Shown here: in pieces, positions 9,781 to 20,355 of the stretch
Layout: the number at the start of each line of letters is the position of its first letter
Position numbering within the stretch: position 1 is the first letter of the stretch
Assembly: GCA_001510575.1 (NCBI GenBank)
Contig: LNGK01000007.1
Span: 986,151 to 1,050,150 of the forward strand
Length of the DNA stretch: 64,000 nucleotides
Source of the DNA: Knoxdaviesia capensis
Lineage: Eukaryota > Ascomycota > Sordariomycetes > Microascales > Gondwanamycetaceae
Direction: 5' to 3'
Position numbers and translations under genes: made by a program
The notes under the pieces: generated by a model
The model's input: only the letters and a program-made list of their open reading frames with translations
Databases searched by the model: none
Told to the model about the DNA's origin: nothing

Positions 9781-11050
9781 TTTGGGGGTTTGATTTGCCG
9801 CTCACCGAGAGGGCCGGAATCGTGGGAAAGGGGAAGCAGGAGTCGGTCGGTTTCCAAGCAGAAGAGTCTAGAAACGTCGAGAAAAAGGAAGTATGACTCT
9901 GTCGGAATTCGCAAATTCGGGGTTGGTGGTTGTTGTGTGTGTTTGGTGAGAAACTCAAGTGAAGAAGTGAAGAAGGCTCTGTCGGATTGAATGAGGTTTA
10001 GGTGTGGGATGAAGGAGAAAAAAAAAGTGATGATAAGATATGGCTGATAAGATTAGATTGCCGATAAGCTCCAAATTTGGGCTAGTAACCCTTAGTTTGG
10101 TCAACCCGGTTACATTGGGGTTGCATCGCCCCCAAATTAACTTCGGCACTTCAAGAAACGAACAAAGAACATCCCTGAGCACATCACTCTCCATTCACAT
10201 TCCGACATGCATGTCAATATAGAGTCAAGATGTGTTTTTTTAAGGTCATCAATTCAAAATGAATCTGAACAGCAGGTATCTAGAAAAAAGCAGAAAAGAT
10301 AAAAAAGAAAAAAGACATCGCGCTGTTGTCCCAAACCTGCCAACCAATTTTTTTTGCGCAGCTCAAAAAAAGTTCCCGAATCCCAAGAAACCCCAAATAT
10401 GGGTGTTGATCCCGTTGCCCCAGATATTCCAGATTGAATATGTTGACATGTTCAATCGTCCCTCGTGCTTGTGGAAAAAGACTAAAACCCAGTGTGAAGA
10501 AAAAGAGAGAGGAACAGCATATGTCCCGAGCGCCTGAGATCGAGCCTCTTCCTGAGATCATGTTTCAGAACCTCAGCTGGGGGGTGGGCGATGTTCGATC
10601 CCAGCTCCCCTCCCCCCGGCTACCGTGAGTTTCAATTTTTGTAGGGAGGATCGAGGGTGAGGAGGCGGAGAATATATGCGTGTGGACGAGGAATTCGGAA
10701 AACCCCGAGTAATATAAAAAAGAATCAGAAGTGGTGGTGAAAAAAAGAAGATCGTGAGGAACCGAAGCGTGGAATTACCGTTGATCACGCCCTTGAAGGG
10801 TGATGCCACAGGTCTCCAGAGGCGTTCTCTCGCGGTCGTTCATTCAGATCCCAAGCAATGTGTATCTCCCGGGTGTGGTGGTAGTTTTTGCAATCTGTAC
10901 CGTGCTTGGGAAGTGTTATGTGTGTGCGTGTGTGTGTAGTGTACTCTCTGTAGAGTGGACGAGCAGTCCAGAGCCGGGTGTGATACTGGAAGTTTTTTTT
11001 TATTGTCTGGGTGTTCTTAAAAGTGTTCTTCTAGGAAAGTTGTCGTGGAT
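9781..11050. other. Intergenic 9.8-11.05 kb, dbp7 promoter side
   Basis: Region between dbp7 (start at 9780) and the 3' end of the CRIB gene. The first 250 bp hold the dbp7 leader. A GATAAG cluster lies at 10032-10068. The rest is A-rich with GT repeats (10919-10937) and no recognisable gene. Confidence 0.55.
10032..10068 (+). promoter_or_regulatory. Cluster of three GATAAG sites
   Basis: GATAAG occurs at 10032, 10046 and 10063, all in the same orientation within 37 bp. HGATAR is the core site of fungal GATA factors (AreA-type nitrogen regulators, SreA-type iron regulators). It lies 252-288 bp upstream of the dbp7 start codon. Functional use is inferred. Confidence 0.4.
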
Positions 11051-11495
11051 TTACGCCGTGGCCGAGGCCATCGGGCTCGACGACGCCGGAATCACGGTGA
11101 GCACCAGCGGGCGCATCTGGCGGCTGTTGTCGGGGCTGGCCACGCCGATGCGGCTGGCCACGGCCTTTTCGCGGAGAATGGCAATTCTAGATGGTGGTGC
11201 CGTTAGTATATCTAGCTAGAGAGGGGCCAAGTGGGAGTCGGGTCGTGGTGGAAAGCTTACTCGTCTTCGGAGATGCCGGGAATGCACACATTCTCGTGCT
11301 TGAAGTTGAACGGCGCGGACTGCAAAAGAAGCCGAACAGAGGAAACAGGTTAGTAAGGTGTACATCACGAAGAGCGAGGGGCGGAGAGAGGCTCACGATT
11401 TCCAGACGCTGCTTGGTCTTCTTGCGGCGAAGGCCCATGGCCGAGTGCACTCGCCAGTACAGGGACTTGAAGTTGTTGCTGACTTGCATGATCAT
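11051..11495 (-). CDS. Small CRIB-motif protein, putative Rho/Cdc42 GTPase effector
   Basis: Three exons (11495-11397, 11319-11261, 11186-11051) encode only 97 residues. Intron 1 (77 bp) has donor GTGAGC, branch TTACTAAC, acceptor TTGCAG. Intron 2 (74 bp) has donor GTAAGC, branch TACTAACG, acceptor ATCTAG. Joining exons 1 and 2 creates ISAPFNFKHENV (33-44), which fits the CRIB consensus I-S-x-P-x(2,4)-F-x-H, the element binding GTP-loaded Cdc42/Rac, except that the later His-Val-Gly reads N-V-C. A basic stretch (GLRRKKTKQR, 21-30) precedes it, as in membrane-associated CRIB proteins. The helix PGISEDEIAILREKAVASRI follows. No kinase or other domain is present, so it resembles animal SPEC-type small Cdc42 effectors in layout. 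If intron 2 were retained, translation would stop after SEDE. Function is inferred from the motif. Confidence 0.8.
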
Positions 11496-13286
11496 GGTGG
11501 TTGTTCTTTTTTTCTTGATGGTGTTTGGTGGTGGTGATGATGAGAGGAAGATGGGGAAGAGTTTGAGCAAAAGAAGAAAACTGCAAATGTGGTGGTCCTG
11601 TGCAGACAAAGGAAGACTCAACACAGCCCGGGCAACTTTTTTTGGTCTGTTTCTTTCTCTCGTTTCCCACAAGCAGATTCCCGTTTTATGTGTGTGTGCA
11701 CGGAAGCCAGGGAAATTTGATAGGTTCTGCAGGAGGACGTATCCGCAGCAAAAGGGAGACAGAAAAAGGTCAAAACGGCTTCCCGACGGATAGAGGCAGA
11801 TTTACCAGGGTCCGTGAAGCAGTAGCAGAAGCAGCAGAAGAATAGATAGAATAAAATAAAACACACGGTGTTTAACGGAATTTGGAGGGTTTTATGAAAC
11901 ACAAAGACGACTAAGCATAGAAACAAGACGAAAGAAAGAAAGGGTCTCAGCTGATGGTCAGACAGGGAAAAGGATGGAATAAAGCAGAATTGCACACAAT
12001 GGCACACAGGGACAATGCCAGAAGAGAAAAGGTGAAACGAAAGACGAAAGACGAAGCCAGAGGAAGAATGAGTGTATTGGTGGGTGTGTTATGGGTTGTG
12101 CACTTTTCTTCTTTGTGTCCGCAACTGTAACTGTGTGAGGGTATCGCTGGTTTGTGTGGCTGGTGAGGAATAACTGTGGGTGGGAGCAGAAGTTTTTGAA
12201 TGAATGGACGGGATCGGAATGAGGAAACGTCGAAGCCGGAGACAGAGAGATTGTATACAGTGAGTGAGTAGTAGTTAGAAGGACTGGCGTGAGTAGAGAG
12301 AGCGTAAAGAGAGACTGGGGCGAAGAAATCGAAGTAAATCTGGCCGAACCCGCGGAGGAAGAAAGAAAGCGAGAGAAAAGGAGGAAAACAGGAGAGGAGA
12401 GAACCGGTTTATAAGAAGGAAACCCGGGTCTGGTGATACATCGGCTTATTTGCGCTGCTCGTGTTGTTGCGGTGTGTTTTGTGTCTCTGTGTCTGTGTAT
12501 GTATGTTCGAGGAACGGGGAGAGAAAAGCCAGCAGTAGTATTAGGCGAGAGCAAGACACAGCTTTGGATGCAGAAGAGACATGAGCCAAGGGCTGCAGAC
12601 GGAAGTTTGTCTCACGGAGGGGGGGAGGAGAAGAGCAGCAGGCAACACAAGAGGGAGTGTTTCCGGGAGGAATGCACGAGTTCGGAAGAGATAACAGGAG
12701 AAGGCAGAGCAGAGAATGTGTGAACGACCGAGGAATGCAGCAAAAGATGGCAAAGCAAGAAGTATATATTGAGACAAATATCGGGGGTTATGGGCCGGCC
12801 ATTAAGAAGGGGTGGGAAACGAGTGTAGCAGAAGCGAAAGCAAAGGAAAAATCCGAGACCCCCAGAAAACCAAAAACCCAAAGGAAAGACAGAGAGAGAG
12901 AGAGAGCGCGTGTGAGTGTGGATGGTTGAAGAAGGGAAAAAGAGAGGAAGAAGGGGGGGGAAGGGCCAGGGAGGGAGAGGGAAGCAGAACTGGAATTCTT
13001 TGGATATATATTGTTTGGATTTAGGTGAAACTATGGCCCTTGGGGGAAAACGAGAGCAGCAGGATAAGAAACAACGAAAGGGGAAAAAGAAACACCAGCA
13101 AAGCCGGCCAGGGTTCGCGAATATCAGCACAGAAACGAGGGTGATGTGACAGTGATAGGTTGGATGAACTCGACCCTCGAGCAGGGAGCGGTGGTGAGGA
13201 TATGGATATGCATGCGATTTGTGGAGGGAAAGCAAGCAGGCAGACAGGCATGGATTCCTGGGCTCCGTTGTATACGAGTGTGTGTA

Positions 13287-13305
13287 AGTACAGTACAGTA
13301 CAGTA
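13287..13305. repeat. AGTAC tandem repeat
   Basis: Nearly four copies of the pentamer AGTAC in tandem. The related 9-mer GTACAGTAC (or its complement GTACTGTAC) recurs at 13344, 13762, 14927 and 20382, and a looser array lies at 15910-15950. Confidence 0.7.
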
Positions 13306-15909
13306 TGCAGAGCTGTCTACGGGTTATACTCTAGGGCATACACGTACAGTACGGCCAAACATGGCGGTTCATTACTTTCCATTTGCATCCAGGGTAGCCG
13401 GTAGACGACCGGGATTTCAGATAGACGAGGGCGAGAGCGTGGGCGTGTGTGTGTGTACCTGAGAGTGAAGCATCCGGGAGGAATGCAGGCGCAGGTTGAC
13501 GAAGCATTTGCCAAAGGGTTGGTGGGGCTACGATAGATTGATTTGGAAGAACGGAGGGCTCTGGAATGGATCACTGGGTGGTTGGAGACCGTGGGAAAAG
13601 CCCGACAGCAACGAGAGAGTGCGAAAGAGGGGAGATGTGAGACAGCTGCTGAGGAATGCTCTTAAAGCAGGCACACGCAAGAGTCAGATTCCTGTGTTCG
13701 TCGTCGTACCGTTGAGTGTGTACTCCTGCGTATATTCACATGTACTCCGGTACGATATACTGTACTGTACATGTCGATACGCCGTAGAGACGAGCAGGCG
13801 GCCAGCGAAAACGAGATGCCCACAGCTTCAAGAGTTCGGGCAAAAATCAGGGCAAGGGAACCACACACACCCACTCTCCCAAAGATACCACCCTCGCCAT
13901 CCTGCCCGCCCCCCTGGCAGACACCCGGGGTACGGTTAGTATGAGGACCGTATGACGGGAGACCCGAGAGCGAAACAGGCGCCGTGAAGCCAGCCAGCCA
14001 AACAGCAGGCAAGGCTGTTCAAAGCATTGAGCGGGTTAGCTGCCCAGAGAAAGAAAAAAATAAAAATAGAAAAAAACACTCCGAAACAAAACTGCAAGAG
14101 GCTGCATGAAAGAGAGGCCACGGACGAATCAGCATCGGGATTTGGGAATGGTGAGATGGCGGTATAGGCGTGGCGATCATATCAGAGCAGTATAACGTAG
14201 CATTCTACGCAGCTCTCACGAGGGGGTGCATAGAAAAAAAAACACTTTAGTTCCTCCGAACCACTGGGGATCGCAGAATGGGCTGTGATATAGGCGGCCG
14301 GAGGTATATTTGGAGTATGGAGGATGAGGAGAGTGCATATCGTGATAGAGTGGTGGAGATTCATGCTTTGTGAGGTTACGTGGATGATCTTGGACGGGAC
14401 GTTCAGGCTGTCGATCTATCTATCTGGCGTCGGCTGTTCTGTTATCAAGGCCCGGTATTTCGTGCATATAAGGCACAATCGAGTGCTCGGAGGTGCTCTC
14501 GGATACAGAAGGTCTGGATCTTCACGTACGAAGTCCCGCCGAGGACGTACGTCCAGAGCAGCAAGCGAAGGCCCTCGCCAAAGAAGGACATCTGTCCATA
14601 TGCGTATCTACTTACACCACGATGTACCTAAACCAAGAGGCGCGAACGGCACAAACAAAGTCTTCAACCCTGATGTGTTGGGGACGCCTGAACCAACCAA
14701 GCGAAATCAGCGAAGAGAGAGAGACACGCGCCACACTGCAAGAGAAGGAAAAAAAAAAAAAAAGAAGAAAAACCCCCTGTTGACCTGGGGTTTTATCATG
14801 AAACGGCGGCCCACTGGTGGACACTTGTGCTGTCGTTCTCCCTTCTGGGTGTCTGTCAACTTTACGGGTGTTGGCGGTGCATATCTAGGGTCCCTCCGCC
14901 CAGCATTGACTTGCATGTCCGCGTATGTACTGTACCTACTCGAGGAATACCGACCAAAGGCACATGTGTATACCTCGAATCAATGTATTGCATTCCTCCG
15001 TGCCGGCTCGGTGATGCTCCCATGGCATGATGCTGACACCACCACACTTCCTCCCGCCGATATTGGACACTCCAGCCGCTGGACTGGGACTCGTGCGTTA
15101 ATTTCCCCTGCCCACACGCGGGATTCCAAGGGAATGCCCAGCTCATATAAGATTGGCCTCTCTGTTGGCCGGTAGCCCACAAGAAAAGCCCGTGGGCACG
15201 AAGGGTCTCCGAAGCTCACGAGGATTTTCTGAACGTGGGGGAGAAAGAGAGATACAGTGAAGCGACCCTTCTTTTGTTTCAATACTTTTCCAAGAGTAAA
15301 TAGCCGAGGGGGGAAGCTATTGCTTCACCAGAGACGACGACTGCTGGATCCTGGTCTCTGAGTGGCCAGACTCGGGGAAATGCAGGGGATGGCAGAAAAG
15401 CTGACCAGGGGAGCTTCTTGATACATCACGAAGGCTGCAAAGGCTGCAACAAGCGACAGGCCCAAAGAGGCCCAGTTCGGGCATTTTTTTTCTTCTCGTG
15501 GTGCTGTTGGGGGGGTGGAGGGGGTCGACCGCCGGCGCGAAATCTGACGGGGGCACAGCACGCGATGTGCGTTGTCCGCTGTCCGATTGGCGGTGGGTGG
15601 GAATAGCTTCAAGGGCTCCGTCAATGCCCCTCCCCCCTCAGAGTGTGCCTGTTCCTCCGGACCTGCTATTCCGTATGTCGGTTCGCTTCGAACATCGGAC
15701 GCTGACGACGAACTACTGACTTCAGGGGCTGCGGAGTGTGGGATGAGATGATGGTGGTGGTGATGATGTGGGTGGGTCGGTGGGTGGTGGCACCGCAGTG
15801 GGCGTTTTTCCTTCCCTACGAGTCCACGTTTGGGTGGTGGTGGTGGTGGTGGTTGTCAGAAAGGAAGCATCGTGCGTTCTAGGCTGGATTCCCTCTGCCC
15901 ATCGGCCGA

Positions 15910-15950
15910 CAGGTACCAGTACACGACAGTACACAGTACACAGTACACGA
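15910..15950. repeat. Imperfect AGTACAC(G/A) array
   Basis: Five AGTACAC-type units in about 40 bp (CAGTACACGA and CAGTACACAGTACAC pattern), followed directly by a CA repeat at 15957-15971. Confidence 0.65.
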
Positions 15951-16855
15951 CAGCATCCACACACACACACGCAAGAACACCCTCGATGGCGCTGGTCGGA
16001 GGCTCGCAGTTGAGACAACGCACCTCAGACCGGTTCTTCTTCAAAGACATGTCACATAGCAGCGTAGAGCAGGTTCACGTCCAGCTGGCGGTCTGGTCAG
16101 AGTCGGGCGCCACACTGTCACAGACACGCATTCGGAAATTGGCTCGCCTTTTTCCCCTCTTCCTTCTCTTCTTTTTTGAAGGTCCTTTTGGGTTTTGTCT
16201 CAGGAGCAAACGGCGTGAGGCAGATATACCCGGGTATTCTTAGGGTATGGTAGGGTCTATGATGAGCGTTAGGGTTGGTGTTGCAAGTGTAAGGGTTCGG
16301 GTTGGCCCCATGTTGCCACCAGAACATACACTGCGAGGTAACAAGCACGTTCGTTATGAGGAACTGCATCAGGCACGGTCCGATCTCGGATGTCGCTTTT
16401 CTCTTGCAATGGTGCGTCCGCCGACTGCCAATCTGCCGGATTGCATCACATGTCTGGTGCAGCGATTCCACTGGGTGGTTCTTTTGACAAGTTCCACACC
16501 TGGTGGCTAACGCGCCCGCGGGTGTCTTTCTTATCGCCCCCTTTGGCCCTCCCATCATCGCGGGGTTGTTTGAGATGCACGTTTGCCGTGACACATTTCC
16601 AACCTCAGACTTTTTTCCTTCACTCATTTTTTTTGGACTTGAGGTTTCGTTCCTTGATTGATTCTATATCTTGTGAGCTACGTATTGTCTTCTTGGAAAG
16701 CCTTTGCTCTCCCATCCTTGCTATCTGTGTTCTCGTCCTGGTGGCATATTGGATTCTCTCGTTTGTCCATCCCACTCCAACCTCACCGTCTGTACGAATC
16801 CAGCAACCACACCACCGATCTCTCTCTTATATATACACCCTCAACAACATACACC

Positions 16856-18591
16856 ATGTCCGACCCGACCGAAGTCATCACCACCATCTCGCCTGCAACC
16901 AACGAGGCCATCCTGGTGCGCAATGGCGTGACGGCGCCCGAGCTGGACACGCTCGCGGCCACCGCGACCACCGCGTTCGCCTCGTGGCGCAACACCACGC
17001 TGGCCGACCGCCAGGCCATTGTGCGCAAGGCCGTCGACCTCCTGGTGGCCCAGGCCGACGAGCTGGCCGTCGAGCTGACCACGCAGATGGGCCGGCCGAT
17101 TGCCTACACGGCCAAGGAGGTGGCCACCGCCGGCAAGCGCGCCGACTTCCTCCTGGGCGTTAGCGCCGAGGTGCTGGCGGATACCGAGGGCACGCCCGAG
17201 CAGGGCTTCCGCCGGTTTATCCGCAAGGCGCCGGTTGGACCGGTGCTGATTATCTTTGCGTGGAATGTGAGTTGCGAACGACTGTCCGTGCTGTGTCGGA
17301 GATTGTGAGAAGGGACTGCTAACGAGTTGCCCCGACTGTCTCCATCTAGTACCCGTACCTCATCCTCGTCAACTCGCTCGTCCCCGCCCTCCTCGCCGGC
17401 AACACGGTGATCCTGAAGCCGTCGCCGCAGACGCCGACCATCGTCGAGCACGTGGCCAAGGCGTTCTCCGCGGCCGGCCTCCCCGCGGGCGTGCTGCAGT
17501 ACTTCCACTGCGGGTCGCCGGCGATGATCGAGACGCTGGTCGGCGACCCGCGCATCGCCTTCATCGCGTTCACCGGGTCCGTGGCCGGCGGGCTGGCGGT
17601 GCAGCAGGCGGCCGCGCAGCGCATCGTCAACATCGGGCTGGAGCTCGGCGGCAACGACCCGGCCTACGTGCGGGCCGACGTCGACATTGCGTGGGCGGCC
17701 GAGGAGATTGTCGACGGCGCCGTGTTCAACTCGGGCCAGAGCTGCTGCGCCATCGAGCGCGTGTACGTGCACGCGTCGATCCACGACGCGTTCGTGGCCG
17801 CCGTGCAGACGGTGCTCGCCGGGTACCGGCTGGGCGACCCGTTTGACAAGACCACACACCTGGGGCCCGTGGTCTCGGCGCGGTCGAAGGCCGCCATTCT
17901 CGAGCACGTGCGCGAGGCGGTTGCGGCCGGCGCGGTGGATGCCACGCCGGCCGACAACGCGACGTTCGCCGCTGCCGAGAGTCTGCCGGGCAACTACGTG
18001 CGGCCGACGCTGCTGACGGGGGTCACGCACGCGATGGCGGTGATGCGGGAGGAGACCTTTGGGCCGGTGATTCCCGTGATGGCGGTGCAGAGCGACGAGG
18101 AGGCCCTTGCGCTGATGAACGACAGCGAGTTTGGGCTTACGGGGAGTATCTGGACGGCGGATACGGCCAAGGGGTTCGAGTTGGCCGAGCAGGTGGAGGC
18201 CGGCACGGTGTTTGTCAACCGGTGTGATTTCCCGAGTCCGGTGAGTTTCTTTTTCTTCTTTTCTTTCGTTATCCCCCTCCCCTCTCCGATTTCGCCTACG
18301 TCTTGCTTAATGTGTGCCGGGCTCGGCATATTATATCTCCTCTTCCCCGCTCCTTCCTTCCCTATTCTGCCACCTCCGATACCCGGAGGCCGGGCAACGG
18401 GGCGGGGCATAAAAACCCCCGTCCTCCTCCAGTGTGACTAATCCGCTGACCAACACCCTTTCTTCTACACGTCGCAGGACCTGGCTTGGACCGGGTGGAA
18501 GAACTCCGGTCGCGGCGCCACGCTGAGCAAGTTTGGCTTCGACGAGTTCACCAAGCTGAAGAGCTACCATATCAAGGACTACCCCAAATAA
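16856..18591 (+). CDS. NAD(P)-dependent aldehyde dehydrogenase, possibly succinate-semialdehyde type
   Basis: Exons 16856-17266, 17350-18240 and 18478-18591 encode 471 residues, a normal length for the ALDH superfamily. Introns are 83 bp (GTGAGT, branch GCTAACG, CATCTAG) and 237 bp (GTGAGT, branch GCTGACC, GTCGCAG). Visible landmarks: the N-anchor region VGPVLIIFAWNYPYLILVN, VILKPSPQTP (cofactor pocket), FTGSVAGG (Rossmann turn), LELGGNDP with the general-base Glu235, and FNSGQSCC with the catalytic nucleophile Cys269. The C-terminal oligomer strand carries GWKNSGRGATLSKFG. No targeting peptide is evident, so it is probably cytosolic. It oxidises an aldehyde to an acid. The sequence resembles lactaldehyde/succinate-semialdehyde-like enzymes, but the substrate cannot be fixed. 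Start chosen at the first in-frame ATG, 21 bp after TATATATA. Confidence 0.92.
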
Positions 18592-19003
18592 ATCGGGGGC
18601 CGCGGGTGGGTTGATTTGGAATCAAAGGGGTCCTCCCACCGTTACGAGCACAACTCGCCTACGAGACAGTAATAGTAATACACATGAATGAAGCAATACT
18701 TAAAAAATATCCTGCTCATGCTAGACGTGAATATCACTACAAGTGATTAATTGATAGCGAAGAGAGATTCCTGGCTGGCTCCAATGTGCCGTATGCGGCC
18801 GCAACCGCGGTCAATCGGCGTCCCCTCCCCCCTCAACCTCCCACTCACTGACGCTCTGGGGGGGAAACGTCAAGATGACGGGATAACACGGGGCGAGAGA
18901 GAAGTGTGTGTCTGTCTGTATGTATGTCAAGGCGAAGCACCACCCACCGAATGCGGGACTGGCGCTCATACATGTCCGCTAAAAACGCCCTGCAGTGCAA
19001 AGT

Positions 19004-19024
19004 GGCGGCGGCGGCGGCGGCGGC
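19004..19024. repeat. GGC trinucleotide repeat
   Basis: Seven uninterrupted GGC units in a non-coding context. Confidence 0.8.
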
Positions 19025-20101
19025 AAGATTAGGTTAGGTATTGCATATTCGCGTCTTTTTTTAGGCACCAGAATAAAAATTCCCGTGCTGCTTGGGGTTG
19101 TTCCGTGCAACCGCGGGGTGTTGTGCGGTAGGGCACGATAATTTTACGTGTGGCAGGCTGGAACGGGTTGATGGGCTTGGCTCTTCTCCGCCTCCAATTG
19201 TGACTTTTTAAACAGGCGATTGCAAAAGAATGAAAAAAAGAGTCACTACGACGTGCCGGGGGTTCCTTATTCCGGAACTAACATGTGCACACTTTGGGAT
19301 ATGCACGATGGTGGTAGGATCATGCAAGTACGGGGGGCCCCCATTGTTCAGTTCAGATTGATAAGAAAAAGACAGTTCCAGAGGGGGGAGGTGGAGAGGT
19401 ACGTCATCTTGGACACTTGTGATAGTGCAGTGGGTGGCCGACGGGAATTAGAAGGCTACAGCGAAGGGAGAACGGCACAGTACGCGTCAGCGGGGATAGT
19501 GGGATGTGGTTAGAGAGACTGTCTCTCTCTATGTCTTCAGACGAAGGACTACTGAAGAACCGTAGAATGGGAAAAAGGGGGAATGTGTGCATTTCCAGGA
19601 TGGAAGAGGACAGGACGGCTATTGGAGGGGGGAAGGCGATCGGAACGGGGGAGAGGCCAGTCTTGCTCGGTCGGATTGTTAGAAAAGTCCGACCCCCGCC
19701 CCGGGCGAGTGTGAGTGTGGGCATCAAGCGACTCGGACATCCACCCCACGGAGTAAGCAACAGAGCAAGGCTGTGTCGAAACGGAGGATAATTGAGGATT
19801 GCCAGAATTACAAGAATGTGTGTGACTGACTGTTGCGAGCCTTAGTGCGTGCAGGTCCCGGGATGGACCGGGTGCGAAGCGGGGGAGGGAAGAAGACGGG
19901 AATGTCTCGATGTCACTGGACCCGCGCATAAAGGACAAAAAATAAGACCGCCCGAATAGAGAGGCCGACTTTTTTTGTTAGGGCCGGAAAGAGGAGGGAC
20001 GGAGTAGCTGGGATCGGTCGCCGAAGCTTTTTAGGGCGGGCTTCTTTTTTTTTTTTGAGTCATCTGAGTCGGGGATAACAACATCATGTGCGGGCCTCTT
20101 C

Positions 20102-20117
20102 GGGGGGGGGGGGGGGG
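20102..20117. repeat. G16 homopolymer
   Basis: Sixteen consecutive G followed by seven T. A run this long is error-prone in sequencing, so its exact length is uncertain. Confidence 0.8.
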
Positions 20118-20331
20118 TTTTTTTGCTAGCAGCCGCGATTGATCGTTGCAAGAATGAAAACTTCCTAGGTTTGGGGAAAATGCAACTTGTAGTCAGTCCA
20201 CACGAGGGAAACGGGGGAATGGAGAAAAAAAAAAAAGGAGTGTTCGCTAACGAGCGGTGCCACTGGTACACACACATGCAGCAATCAGACGAACCGCGGT
20301 GCAAGGTGCTGTGGAACCGTGATTTTGTCGA

Positions 20332-20355
20332 ACTTGGAGACTTGGAGACTTGGAG
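20332..20355. repeat. ACTTGGAG tandem repeat, three units
   Basis: Three perfect direct copies of ACTTGGAG followed by a diverged part (ACGACTTGG). It lies 27 bp before a GTACAGTAC palindrome-like element. Confidence 0.75.

Larger units (their letters stand above)
11496..16855. other. Large gene-free region, 5.4 kb
   Basis: Lies upstream of the CRIB gene (minus) and of the aldehyde dehydrogenase (plus). From 11500 to about 13100 the minus strand is strongly pyrimidine-rich, like an extended leader. The rest carries A-runs (14748-14768), a TGG repeat (15836-15853), AGTAC arrays (13287-13305, 15910-15950) and degenerate TTAGGG-like words (16240-16305). The open frames here, including one of 283 codons at 14324-15175, look random in composition and I do not call them genes. 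Confidence 0.5.

Noticed and set aside
7555..9990. Two long plus-strand frames (319 and 459 codons) opposite dbp7
   Set aside because: Arg/His/Gln-rich translations are typical shadows of a high-GC coding strand, while the minus strand carries all helicase motifs in order.
14324..15175. 283-codon plus-strand frame in the large gene-free block
   Set aside because: Random-looking composition with a Lys run from an A-tract (14748-14768), no recognisable motif, and no promoter-like leader. Kept as non-coding, though not strictly disproved.
16240..16305. Telomere-like TTAGGG words
   Set aside because: Only scattered single units (TTAGGG, TAGGGT, AAGGGTT); no tandem array, so not an interstitial telomere.
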